Source of the DNA: Methanosaeta sp. UBA80
GTDB taxonomy: Archaea; Halobacteriota; Methanosarcinia; Methanotrichales; Methanotrichaceae
Length of the DNA stretch: 10,445 nt
Reading direction: 5' to 3'
Assembly: GCA_002505805.1 (NCBI GenBank)
Contig: DAWB01000190.1
Span: forward strand, 20,029-30,473
Shown: in pieces, positions 1 to 6,359 of the stretch
Position numbering within the stretch: position 1 is the first letter of the stretch
Layout of the letters: each line of letters begins with the position of its first letter
The notes under the pieces: generated by a model
The model's database searches: none
Told to the model about the DNA's origin: nothing
Seen by the model: the letters and a program-made list of their open reading frames with translations, nothing else
Translations under genes and position numbers: made by a program

Positions 1-23
1 GCGTTCGAATCGCGTCGGGCCCA
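1..23 (+). tRNA. 3' end of a tRNA gene (truncated by window edge)
   Basis: The first bases read as the 3' quarter of a tRNA. GCG is the end of the T-stem 5' strand, TTCGAAT is a canonical T-loop (4-10), CGCGT is the T-stem 3' strand (11-15), CGGGCCC is the acceptor 3' strand (16-22) and A23 is the discriminator base. CCA is not encoded; TAAG follows directly. The missing 5' acceptor strand should read GGGCCCG, and the missing T-stem bases should be AC. The anticodon lies outside the window. Archaeal tRNA-Arg and tRNA-Ile often have this acceptor stem with A73, but identity cannot be settled here. A T5 run at 85-89 may serve termination. Confidence 0.8.
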
Positions 24-95
24 TAAGTCTCTCGTTCTCCCATTTCATTTTCCGGATGCATTTTCTTCTCGTCCTAAGAATCTATTTTTCCTGGT

Positions 96-1343
96 TCATC
101 TCAAAAAGAGCAGAGTGGCCAGACCCAAAAGACTGATGGGCAAAAAGATCCTGGCCATGCCCAGGCCGAACTCCCTGGTTCCCAGCACATAGGCTATGGC
201 CAGCTTGACCAGGGTGTTGGTCACCGCCGCCAGGATGATGGCCGTCACCGCCACATTGCTGCTTAAAGTGGTTCCCACCAAAGAGGCCATGGTCAATGTT
301 ATGGCATCGACATCAGCCAGCCCGGAGACTATGCCTGCGGCATAGATTCCAGCATCACCGAAGTAGACATTGGCCAGCTTGGAGACAACCAGAATGAAGG
401 CGAAGAATGCTCCGAACTTGAGGGCAGGTATGATCCGAAATGGATCTTTTACATTGAAATCCCTTCCCGGCGGGCTGCTCTTTCTGACCCACATATAGGC
501 TAGGGCAAAGCCTGCCAAAGTCATGAGCAAGAGCGGTATCAGAAGGGCGAAGAAAAGGCTTCTATTGAGAATTAAGACGATGAAGAGCACTCTGAGAAAC
601 ATGGTACAGCTGGCGATGGCGGTGGCAAAGATGGCCGAGGGCAATATCTCTCGGTTCTCTCTTACCTGCTCGGCCATGGAGGAGGTCACGGCAGTGCTGG
701 AGACCAGGCCCCCCAGTATGCCGGTGAGGGAGAGTCCCCTCTCCGCTCCCAGGATGCGAATGAGAATATAGCCCACATAGCCAATGAGGCTGACCATGAC
801 CACGAACAGCCAGACCTGGCGGGGATTGAGAACGCCCCAGGGGTCCAGCGGCTCCTCCGGCAGAAAGGGATAGATGACCAGGGCGATTATGCCCATCTTC
901 AGGGTGTCCAGCAGATCCGTCTGGTTTAATGCCTCAACGTAGCGGTGGGTGATGGTCCGGGTGGCCAGGACCCAGGTGGTGATGATGGCTAAGGCCACAG
1001 CCAGAAGTGTGCTCTCGGGAAAACCGGCCAGCATCCCCAGGGCGAAGGTGACCACCGTGGCTACCGCAGCGGTGAAATCGACCCTTCCCAGAGCGCTGAC
1101 CGAGGTGGCATATCCTACCGAGGCCAGAATGGTGAATGCCGCCATGCCCGCTATGGCAAAGCCGGAGCCGTAGTGCTGAGCCAGAGCAGAGCAGAGGCTG
1201 CCTAAAAGGGCAATGAGTATGAAGGTGCGCAGGCCAGCCACGCCTCGAATCTTGTCTTCAATCATCCGGCGCTGCCGCTCCGTTCCTATGAGAGCACCAA
1301 TGAGCATGGCGATGAGAAACGGATAGATATCGGCAAAATCCAT
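96..1343 (-). CDS. MgtC/SapB family membrane protein with C-terminal DUF4010
   Basis: A 415-residue, very hydrophobic protein with roughly ten to twelve predicted membrane segments. The N-terminal segment holds the MgtC/SapB signature around residues 16-26 (GALIGTERQRR), followed by GLRTF. The second half matches DUF4010, including the conserved GLADVDAITL stretch and a short charged cytoplasmic loop near residues 285-300. Length is normal for this two-part family. The family is linked by its name to Mg-related virulence factors in bacteria, but the transport or regulatory role of the DUF4010 form is unproven. The ATG is supported by GGTGAT only 2 nt upstream (1346-1351), which matches the archaeal 16S 3' end. 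The gene stands alone, divergent from the DUF4139 gene and convergent on the tRNA. Confidence 0.88.
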   Translation of the reverse strand: MDFADIYPFLIAMLIGALIGTERQRRMIEDKIRGVAGLRTFILIALLGSLCSALAQHYGSGFAIAGMAAFTILASVGYATSVSALGRVDFTAAVATVVTFALGMLAGFPESTLLAVALAIITTWVLATRTITHRYVEALNQTDLLDTLKMGIIALVIYPFLPEEPLDPWGVLNPRQVWLFVVMVSLIGYVGYILIRILGAERGLSLTGILGGLVSSTAVTSSMAEQVRENREILPSAIFATAIASCTMFLRVLFIVLILNRSLFFALLIPLLLMTLAGFALAYMWVRKSSPPGRDFNVKDPFRIIPALKFGAFFAFILVVSKLANVYFGDAGIYAAGIVSGLADVDAITLTMASLVGTTLSSNVAVTAIILAAVTNTLVKLAIAYVLGTREFGLGMARIFLPISLLGLATLLFLR

Positions 1344-1345
1344 AT

Positions 1346-1351
1346 ATCACC
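1346..1351 (-). promoter_or_regulatory. Shine-Dalgarno site of the MgtC/DUF4010 gene
   Basis: GGTGAT on the reverse strand lies 2 nt before the ATG at 1343. It is an exact complement of the ATCACC at the archaeal 16S rRNA 3' end. The spacing is short, but the site supports this start over downstream ones. Confidence 0.6.
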
Positions 1352-1527
1352 ATTATCATTTTTCCGGTTAATAGCTTTGCATGGTTGATGCTTGCCCCTT
1401 TTAATGGAGATGTCGGGCCATACATCCCACCATGCAGCAAGCGGCAGGGCAGTCAATTAGAAATCAATTTTAGATTCACGATTCATGCTAAAATATAAGA
1501 CCTTCTGCAATTTACAATTTAGATAAA

Positions 1528-1534
1528 TTTATTA
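1528..1534 (+). promoter_or_regulatory. TATA box, probable leaderless DUF4139 transcript
   Basis: TTTATTA in an A/T-rich context is centred about 25 nt before the ATG at 1556. That is the usual TATA-to-TSS distance in archaea. No Shine-Dalgarno motif precedes this ATG, so transcription probably begins at or next to the start codon. Confidence 0.5.
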
Positions 1535-1555
1535 GTTCTCAATGCCTTACTTATT

Positions 1556-2803
1556 ATGATCAATATGAGCTATATAATGGTTTTATTGTTGCTGCTCTCT
1601 TGCCTTCCCGCTGCCATGGCTGAGGTTGATCTGTCACAATCCGTCGAGGCCACCACGGCCCTGACTCTTCCCCTGGATTCGGTGACGATTTATCCTGACG
1701 GTCTCATGGCAGTGAAGAGAGAGGGGAGCCTGGATGTAACTGAGGGAGTGCATAAGTTTGTAATCAATCTTCCCGCCAAAGCGGATAAGAGCTCTGCTCT
1801 CCTCTCGGTCAGCAATGCCACCCAGGAAAAGGTGGTATATGAGGTCAGCCCGGTCTACACTCTCAACATCACCGACGCCGGGGCGCAGAGCTTCGGCCTC
1901 TCCTATCTCATGCCTAGAGCCGCCTCCTGGCAACCCAGATATGACCTGCAGCTAAAGAGTGATGAGGTCCTTGTTCGAGCCAGTGCAGTGATCAGAAACC
2001 TGGGTGGCGAGGAGCTGAAAGGGGTGCGGCTCAAGCTGGTATCCGGCCTGCCGGCGGTCCAGCCCTATCCCCTGGCTAAAGTCCAGACTGAGGCGCTGAG
2101 AGGCTATGCAATGGCGGCAGCACCGGCTGAAGAGGTGGCGATGGACTATGCCATAGAGAGCCCGTCCCCTGCCACCGGCGAGCTGGAGACCCTCTATATC
2201 TTCGAGCTTGATGGACGGAAGGATCTGGTCATGGACAAGGAGATAGGATTTCCCTTATTCGAGGTGGAGGCTCCCATGCTCCGGGTCTATACCTGGAATG
2301 CCTACGATGATCCGAACGGACCGGTCAGAGAGGAGATCCGGGCCAACAATAGCCTCGTGAATCCCTGGCCTTCTGGCCATGCCCTGCTCTACAGAGAGGG
2401 GGAGTATGTCTCCGGAATAGAGATGCCCTACACCCCGGCAGGAACCAATGCCACACTGGATTTGGGGCCTTCTGCGGATATCAAGGTGGAGAGCAATCTG
2501 GCCGACTACAACCTCACCGAGAACATCAAGGTGATTGAATCAAAGGGCGGCAATAGTACCGTAAAGGAGACCATTGAGACATGGACCTACAATTTAAGCA
2601 TAACCAGCAATTTGGACCGCAATGCTTCCCTGGAGGTAACTGACAGCAAACCGGCCGAGGCCAGGATTCTGGAGATCTCACCCGATCCCAAGGAGATAAC
2701 CGCCACCAGCCTCAAATGGGATTTGCCGCTATCTTCCCGCCAGAAGATGGCTGTGATTTACAGCTATGCGGTGACCAGAACGGAGAGCCTTGGTGGCCTT
2801 TAA
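1556..2803 (+). CDS. Secreted DUF4139 domain protein
   Basis: A 415-residue protein with a signal peptide: a hydrophobic core at residues 5-20 and likely cleavage after AMA (residue 22). Residues about 38-75 (SVTIYPDGLMAVKREGSLDV...) resemble the start of the DUF4140 N-terminal domain. The DUF4139 beta-rich domain runs from about residue 115 (SYLMPRAASWQPRYDL) to the end, where the closing strand motif (LPLSSRQKMAVIYSYAV) is intact. Bacterial and eukaryotic relatives (mucoidy-inhibitor MuiA-like) usually place a coiled coil of over 100 residues between the two domains; here only about 40 residues separate them. There is no C-terminal membrane anchor, so the mature protein should be extracytoplasmic. 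Function is unknown. The ATG at 1565 is an alternative start that would still keep the signal peptide. Confidence 0.82.
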   Translation: MINMSYIMVLLLLLSCLPAAMAEVDLSQSVEATTALTLPLDSVTIYPDGLMAVKREGSLDVTEGVHKFVINLPAKADKSSALLSVSNATQEKVVYEVSPVYTLNITDAGAQSFGLSYLMPRAASWQPRYDLQLKSDEVLVRASAVIRNLGGEELKGVRLKLVSGLPAVQPYPLAKVQTEALRGYAMAAAPAEEVAMDYAIESPSPATGELETLYIFELDGRKDLVMDKEIGFPLFEVEAPMLRVYTWNAYDDPNGPVREEIRANNSLVNPWPSGHALLYREGEYVSGIEMPYTPAGTNATLDLGPSADIKVESNLADYNLTENIKVIESKGGNSTVKETIETWTYNLSITSNLDRNASLEVTDSKPAEARILEISPDPKEITATSLKWDLPLSSRQKMAVIYSYAVTRTESLGGL

Positions 2804-2811
2804 ACCGACTC

Positions 2812-2826
2812 TTTTTTAATTTTTTT
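2812..2826 (+). terminator. Oligo-T terminator after the DUF4139 gene
   Basis: Two T runs (T6, AA, T7) start 9 nt after the stop codon. Archaeal RNA polymerase ends transcription at such T stretches without needing a hairpin. Confidence 0.65.
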
Positions 2827-2902
2827 AAGGGCCTCGGAAAAAGATGTTTTTTGTGCCGCTTCAAGCGCCCAGCCGTGTATTGGCATGAGATGCTCTTGGA
2901 GA

Positions 2903-2935
2903 ATTGCTGCGCCAATTACGGCACGCAATCTTTTA
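2903..2935 (+). other. Hairpin followed by T-rich stretch
   Basis: ATTGC pairs with GCAAT, and an inner GCGCC pairs with GGCAC apart from one C-A mismatch and one bulged T. The loop is AATTAC. CTTTTATT follows directly, giving the look of a terminator or the end of a small RNA. No promoter is assigned with confidence. Confidence 0.3.
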
Positions 2936-3130
2936 TTCCTCCTCGACTCTCTCACAGGCTCTCCATCAGAATGCAATGCCTCGACGGCATGCGTCTTCCA
3001 GAGCAAGGTAGGCTGCATGCTTCTCATTGAGGAGCAGACAATCTCATCCTCTTTCATGAAAGCATTTTCGGATGAGTTAAGCCCACGGCACTCCCACCAC
3101 CCTTAATGGCATGAAGCGGCAAACTCAATA

Positions 3131-3143
3131 TATAATCATTATA
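3131..3143. repeat. 13-bp AT-rich palindrome
   Basis: TATAAT-C-ATTATA is a perfect odd-centred palindrome, about 135-147 bp upstream of the nuclease start, beside further TATA-like motifs (ATATTTATAG at 3145-3154). It could be an operator or simply AT-rich promoter DNA. Confidence 0.3.
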
Positions 3144-3264
3144 GATATTTATAGTTGGCGCTCCGATCATCATTGCTTTGTAAGTTGTGAGGGACAAAGT
3201 TCAGTAGATTGGTGCCCGAAATCCGGTGCCTGATTCCCTTCAATCCTGCTCTCCCATCACCGGC

Positions 3265-3271
3265 TTTATAT
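3265..3271 (+). promoter_or_regulatory. Candidate TATA box for the beta-CASP nuclease
   Basis: TTTATAT lies 8-14 nt upstream of the TTG at 3279. If it is the TATA box, transcription should begin near 3290-3296, downstream of that TTG but ahead of the GGAGG at 3301-3305. An alternative TATA candidate (ATTTATAG, about 3147-3154) would give a leader of roughly 100 nt and keep the TTG usable. Confidence 0.4.
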
Positions 3272-3278
3272 CACCTCA

Positions 3279-4856
3279 TTGCCGCTGCTTGATCAGAAGA
3301 GGAGGGAGACCGAGATCACATCGCTCACAGTCTACGACGGAGCTCACGGCATCGGCGGCAATAAGATCTACCTGGAAGAGAAGGGAAAAGGCATATTCCT
3401 CGATTTCGGCAAGAACTTCGGCAAGTACGGCCTCTTTTATGAGGAGTTCCTCAAGAATCGAGACACTCGAGGCATCCATGACCTTATGTACCTCGACCTG
3501 CTGCCCAGGCTCAACATCTACCGGCCCGACCTCATCCCATCCGATCTCTCCATAAGCAGCTTCCCCACCCTCTCAGTCTCCGCCGTCCTTCTCAGCCACG
3601 CCCACATGGACCACTGCGGCAATATCGGCATGCTGCGACGAGATATTCCCCTGGTGGCCTCTGCCGAGAGCATAGTCATAATGAAGGGCATGCAGGACTG
3701 CGGTGTCACATCCCTGGAGACGGACACGGCCTACTTCTCGCCCCGCCAGCCCTCGGATGAGGTGGGCCTCTACCTCTCATCTGTGGCCGGCATGAGCTAC
3801 CAGGGCCGGGACTTCTGCTCGACCGAGAAGCCCTCGCCGGCTCTGGCCGCCTTCCTCTCCCGAAAGCCCGGCCAGGACGGCAAGAGGGCCAAGAAGCTGG
3901 AGCCGGGAAGATGCTGCTGCCTCCAGGAGGCTGACCTCTCCCTGCCCTTTGAGATATCTGCCCATCCCGTGGACCACTCCATTCCCGGAGCCACCGCCTA
4001 CATCCTGCGTGGCGAGAAGACCGTAGCCTACACCGGCGACTTCCGCCTGCACGGCAGGAATGAGAGCTCCAGCCGCGATTTCATCCGCCAGGCGAAGGAG
4101 GCCTCGATTCTGATCACCGAAGGCACCCGGGCCGGTCCGTCGGAAGAAGAGAGAACCTCTGAGAGATCCGTCTGCCAGGCCTGCCGGGAGTGCGTGGAAG
4201 ACTCCACCGGCCTGGTCATAGCCGACTTCTCCCCCCGCAACTTTGAGCGGCTGGAGTCCTTCCAGTATATCGCCCGGAAGGCCGGCCGCCGGCTGGTGAC
4301 CATGGCCAAGGATGTCTACATGCTGCACTGCCTGCAGAGCATCTGCGGATCGTGCTCCACAGACGAGATCGGGATCTACAGCGAGATCACCGACAGGTCG
4401 AGGCGGAAGTGGGAGCATGAGGTGGTGGCAGCTCATTATACCGATCGATATGTGGATCATGCCTCTATAAGGGAGAATCCTCAGGACTACATCCTCTGCT
4501 TCTCCTTCTTTGATATGAAGCACCTTCTGGACATCAAGCCTGAGGGAGGGACATACATCTACTCTGCCTGCGAGGCCTTTAACGAGGAGATGGAGATCGA
4601 TTTTCGGAGGCTTTGGCAGTGGCTACGCCGCTTCGGGATATCCTCCCGCGGCTTTTTCCTGGACGGAAAAGGAGAACTGCACTTCGAGAGGCCCTACCAT
4701 GCCTCGGGTCATGCCTCCGGCGAGGACATCGCCCGGGCCATAGAGCAGATCGATCCCGATGTAATTGTGCCGGTCCATACCGAGTCCTTTGACTGGTTTG
4801 CCGAAAGCTTCGAGAATGTGATGGCGGTGGAAGAGGGCAAGCGCTACGAGATCTGA
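3279..4856 (+). CDS. Beta-CASP metallo-beta-lactamase nuclease, RNase J-like
   Basis: A 525-residue protein as read from TTG. It carries the metallo-beta-lactamase motif HxHxDH (H107, H109, D111, H112), a later H233 (HPVDHS) and D254 (YTGDF). The beta-CASP region follows: E281 (LITEGT, motif A), H478 (SGHASG, motif B) and H500 (PVHTES, motif C). This is the ligand set of two-zinc ribonucleases of the RNase J/CPSF group, so an RNA 5'-3' exo- or endonuclease acting in the cytoplasm is likely. The spacing between H112 and H233 is long and includes a basic Cys-rich insert with CCC near residues 211-213. It lacks KH domains and is longer than ordinary archaeal RNase J, so it is probably a distinct subfamily. 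TTG is the only canonical in-frame start, and a GGAGG inside the frame (3301-3305) suggests translation may begin near 3309-3315. Confidence 0.8.
   Translation: MPLLDQKRRETEITSLTVYDGAHGIGGNKIYLEEKGKGIFLDFGKNFGKYGLFYEEFLKNRDTRGIHDLMYLDLLPRLNIYRPDLIPSDLSISSFPTLSVSAVLLSHAHMDHCGNIGMLRRDIPLVASAESIVIMKGMQDCGVTSLETDTAYFSPRQPSDEVGLYLSSVAGMSYQGRDFCSTEKPSPALAAFLSRKPGQDGKRAKKLEPGRCCCLQEADLSLPFEISAHPVDHSIPGATAYILRGEKTVAYTGDFRLHGRNESSSRDFIRQAKEASILITEGTRAGPSEEERTSERSVCQACRECVEDSTGLVIADFSPRNFERLESFQYIARKAGRRLVTMAKDVYMLHCLQSICGSCSTDEIGIYSEITDRSRRKWEHEVVAAHYTDRYVDHASIRENPQDYILCFSFFDMKHLLDIKPEGGTYIYSACEAFNEEMEIDFRRLWQWLRRFGISSRGFFLDGKGELHFERPYHASGHASGEDIARAIEQIDPDVIVPVHTESFDWFAESFENVMAVEEGKRYEI
3301..3305 (+). 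promoter_or_regulatory. Shine-Dalgarno-like GGAGG inside the nuclease frame
   Basis: GGAGG (within AGAGGAGGGAG) is the best ribosome-binding motif near this gene, yet it lies 22 nt after the TTG start. The next codons (ACC, GAG, ATC at 3309-3317) include no ATG, GTG or TTG. From ITSLTVYDGA onward the protein looks like the conserved domain start, so the site questions where translation truly begins. Confidence 0.4.
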
Positions 4857-4878
4857 TTTGATCAAGATGGCTGCTGCT

Positions 4879-5745
4879 TCAGGGGGAAGGATCAACTATG
4901 GATATTCTGGCCAGGGCTTCTTCAGCCTCCCTGTCCCTTCCCAGGGCCTTGAGGGCCAGAGCCTTCCCCTTCCAGGCCCGAGGATCGCGGGAATCGATGG
5001 CAATGGCTTTATCGAAGCTCTCCAGGGCCTCTTTATATCGCTGCACCCGGCGAAAAGACTCCCCTCTATTGCACCAGGATTCCGGTTTGGTGGGATCGAT
5101 ATCTACGGCCTCCTCGAAATCCTTTAGAGCCTGATCATATAGGCCGAGCTTGCTGTAAGCCACGCCCCGGTTGAGATAGGCCTCAGCATAGTTGAGCTTC
5201 AGATCTATGGCTTGATCAAAGCACAATATGGCCCGCTCGTACTCTCCCAGATTTCCCAGAGCGGAGCCCTTGTTGTTCCAGATCTTGGGCCTGGTCTGAT
5301 CGATCTCTAAAGCTCTGTCATACTCCTCTATGGAGTCCAGATGCCTTCCCATTCTTCCCTTCACCACTCCCTTATTGTACCAGGCTTTGATATATCCTGG
5401 GTCCATCTTGATGATCTCATCAAAGATCTCCAGGGACTGCTCATACATCTTGGCCCGGTACAAGACCACCCCCTTGTTGTTCCAGGCATCGAGGTAAGAT
5501 TGATCAATGGCGATGGCTTTTTCAAATGCTGCTAAAGCCTCTTCCAGTTTTTTTAGACGGCAGAGGGCGAGGCCCCTGCTGTTCCAGAGAGACTTATCAT
5601 GAGGAGCGATCTCCAGAGCTTTTTCATACATCATCGCCGACTCAAGATATCTGCCCTGTCGGTACAGATCGTCGGCCAGGACCCCCCAATCACGAGTTGA
5701 TGACGGCTCTATATATTCTGAATGGCTCCCAAAGCTCATCGCCAT
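4879..5745 (-). CDS. TPR protein of eight 34-residue repeats
   Basis: Soluble protein of 288 residues made almost wholly of tetratricopeptide repeats. After about 19 N-terminal residues, seven full 34-residue units and a 31-residue eighth unit run to the end with no insertions. Most units open with W-N-N-K-G or a variant and end in DP/DQ plus three or four residues. Repeats of this kind form a superhelical scaffold for protein partners; no enzymatic domain is attached, and there is no signal peptide or membrane segment. The start chosen is ATG 5745: a TATA box at 5765-5770 predicts a transcript beginning at about 5739-5745, so the in-frame GTG at 5754 (291 residues) would lie outside it. ATG 5739 is also possible. 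The stop lies 22 bp from that of the convergent nuclease gene. Partner unknown. Confidence 0.85.
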   Translation of the reverse strand: MAMSFGSHSEYIEPSSTRDWGVLADDLYRQGRYLESAMMYEKALEIAPHDKSLWNSRGLALCRLKKLEEALAAFEKAIAIDQSYLDAWNNKGVVLYRAKMYEQSLEIFDEIIKMDPGYIKAWYNKGVVKGRMGRHLDSIEEYDRALEIDQTRPKIWNNKGSALGNLGEYERAILCFDQAIDLKLNYAEAYLNRGVAYSKLGLYDQALKDFEEAVDIDPTKPESWCNRGESFRRVQRYKEALESFDKAIAIDSRDPRAWKGKALALKALGRDREAEEALARISIVDPSP

Positions 5746-5764
5746 CAATCCCACTTCTGGGTTG

Positions 5765-5770
5765 ATATAA
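5765..5770 (-). promoter_or_regulatory. TATA box of the TPR gene
   Basis: On the reverse strand TTATAT (within AAAATTATATCAAC) is centred 22 nt from ATG 5745 and 28 nt from ATG 5739. This favours a leaderless or nearly leaderless transcript. Confidence 0.5.
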
Positions 5771-5775
5771 TTTTA

Positions 5776-5787
5776 CCAGGCTCCTGG
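5776..5787. repeat. Inverted repeat just upstream of the TPR TATA box
   Basis: CCAGG-CT-CCTGG, with perfect 5-bp arms, sits directly upstream of the TPR promoter where a transcription factor could act. It is short enough to occur by chance. Confidence 0.3.
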
Positions 5788-5809
5788 GCCAAATCTCACT
5801 GTCTTTTCC

Positions 5810-5858
5810 CTGCCGGACCGGCAGTATCAACAGCCTCTTGCTGCCTTATGCAGCCTCT
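5810..5858. repeat. Cluster of inverted and direct repeats in a divergent promoter
   Basis: CTGCCGG-A-CCGGCAG (5810-5824) is a perfect odd-centred palindrome with 7-bp arms. A second inverted repeat, GCTGC-CTTAT-GCAGC, lies at 5840-5854. CAGCCTCT occurs twice as a direct repeat (5831-5838 and 5851-5858), 20 bp apart or about two helical turns. All sit between the TPR and GerW promoters, so an operator region is a reasonable inference. Confidence 0.45.
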
Positions 5859-5893
5859 CAACTCAGAATATTTTTCTATATTTAAAAGGAAAA

Positions 5894-5900
5894 TTTATAA
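5894..5900 (+). promoter_or_regulatory. TATA box of the GerW-DUF2953 operon
   Basis: TTTATAA in AAATTTATAA is centred about 36 nt before the GTG at 5933, predicting a start of transcription near 5922 and a leader of about 10 nt. A second AT-rich candidate (TATATTTAAAAGG) lies at 5876-5888. Confidence 0.5.
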
Positions 5901-5932
5901 CCTCTGACAGCAATATAACAGCGGGTATAATT

Positions 5933-6352
5933 GTGAACGAGTGCGAAAACTTATTGAAGGCTACCATCTTTGAGCTGGAGAAGCTTCTGACAAGCAAGAC
6001 CGTGGTAGCCGAGCCAGTTACATCGGAGGGCACGACCGTTGTGCCTCTGCTGAGCGTGAGCCTGGGTTTTGGAGCGGGAGCCGGCCCGGCCAGAGAAGGA
6101 TCAGAAGGAACGGGAGGCGGAGCAGGGGGCGGCTTCAAGATGAAGCCGGTAGCGGTTATTGTAATCGAAAAAGATAGAGTCAGGGTTGAATCAGTTGAGA
6201 AGAACCGGGAGGTAAAGTATCCGATTATTGAGAGCGTTTTGGAGAAGCTTCCTCAGATCTTGAAAAAAGAGCTGAAAGACCGGGAAGAAGACAGAGTGGA
6301 GCTGGGGCATAAAGAAGGAGACAAGAAGGATACCGAGATCAGGATAGATTAG
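5933..6352 (+). CDS. GerW/YtfJ family protein
   Basis: A 139-residue protein with the features of the Spore_YtfJ/GerW family. An N-terminal helix (residues 3-20) leads into KTVVAEPVTSEGTTVVPLLSVS, then the family's glycine-rich stretch (about 45-68: GFGAGAG ... GGGAGGG), then PVAVIVIEKDRVRVESV. The C-terminal 45 residues are a charged Lys/Glu-rich tail. In Bacillus subtilis GerW/YtfJ is a forespore protein needed for proper germination, but this family is also found in archaea and non-sporulating bacteria, where its role is unknown. No signal peptide or membrane segment is seen. The start is GTG without a strong ribosome binding site, shortly after a predicted TSS. The stop is 7 bp before the DUF2953 gene, so the two are almost certainly one operon. 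Confidence 0.82.
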   Translation: MNECENLLKATIFELEKLLTSKTVVAEPVTSEGTTVVPLLSVSLGFGAGAGPAREGSEGTGGGAGGGFKMKPVAVIVIEKDRVRVESVEKNREVKYPIIESVLEKLPQILKKELKDREEDRVELGHKEGDKKDTEIRID

Positions 6353-6359
6353 CCTTCAC

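Larger units (their letters stand above)
1344..1555. other. Divergent intergenic region, MgtC/DUF4010 and DUF4139 genes
   Basis: About 210 AT-rich bases between two divergent genes. On the forward strand an AAAATATAAG stretch lies at about 1490-1499 and a TTTATTA at 1528-1534. On the reverse strand the candidates are AATAG/TTAATA near 1369-1375 and TTAAAAGG near 1394-1401. No coding region or RNA gene is apparent. Confidence 0.5.
2827..3278. other. Gene-poor region of about 450 bp
   Basis: No convincing gene is visible. Short open frames exist on both strands (for example reverse 2800-3057, 85 codons), but they lack ribosome binding sites and recognisable domains. The first 300 bp are of ordinary base composition and could be a decayed gene. 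Around 3126-3155 the sequence becomes very AT-rich with several TATA-like motifs. A hairpin followed by a T run sits near 2903-2935. A frame continuous with the downstream nuclease is open from 3234 but has no ATG. Confidence 0.5.

Noticed and set aside
2800..3057. An 85-codon reverse frame in the gap after the DUF4139 gene
   Set aside because: No ribosome binding site and no family resemblance. It also runs through the oligo-T terminator, so it is more likely noise or a decayed remnant than a gene.
3777..4523. A 248-codon open frame antisense to the nuclease
   Set aside because: It is the mirror of a GC-biased coding frame that carries all the catalytic motifs; the antisense product has no recognisable domain or ribosome site.
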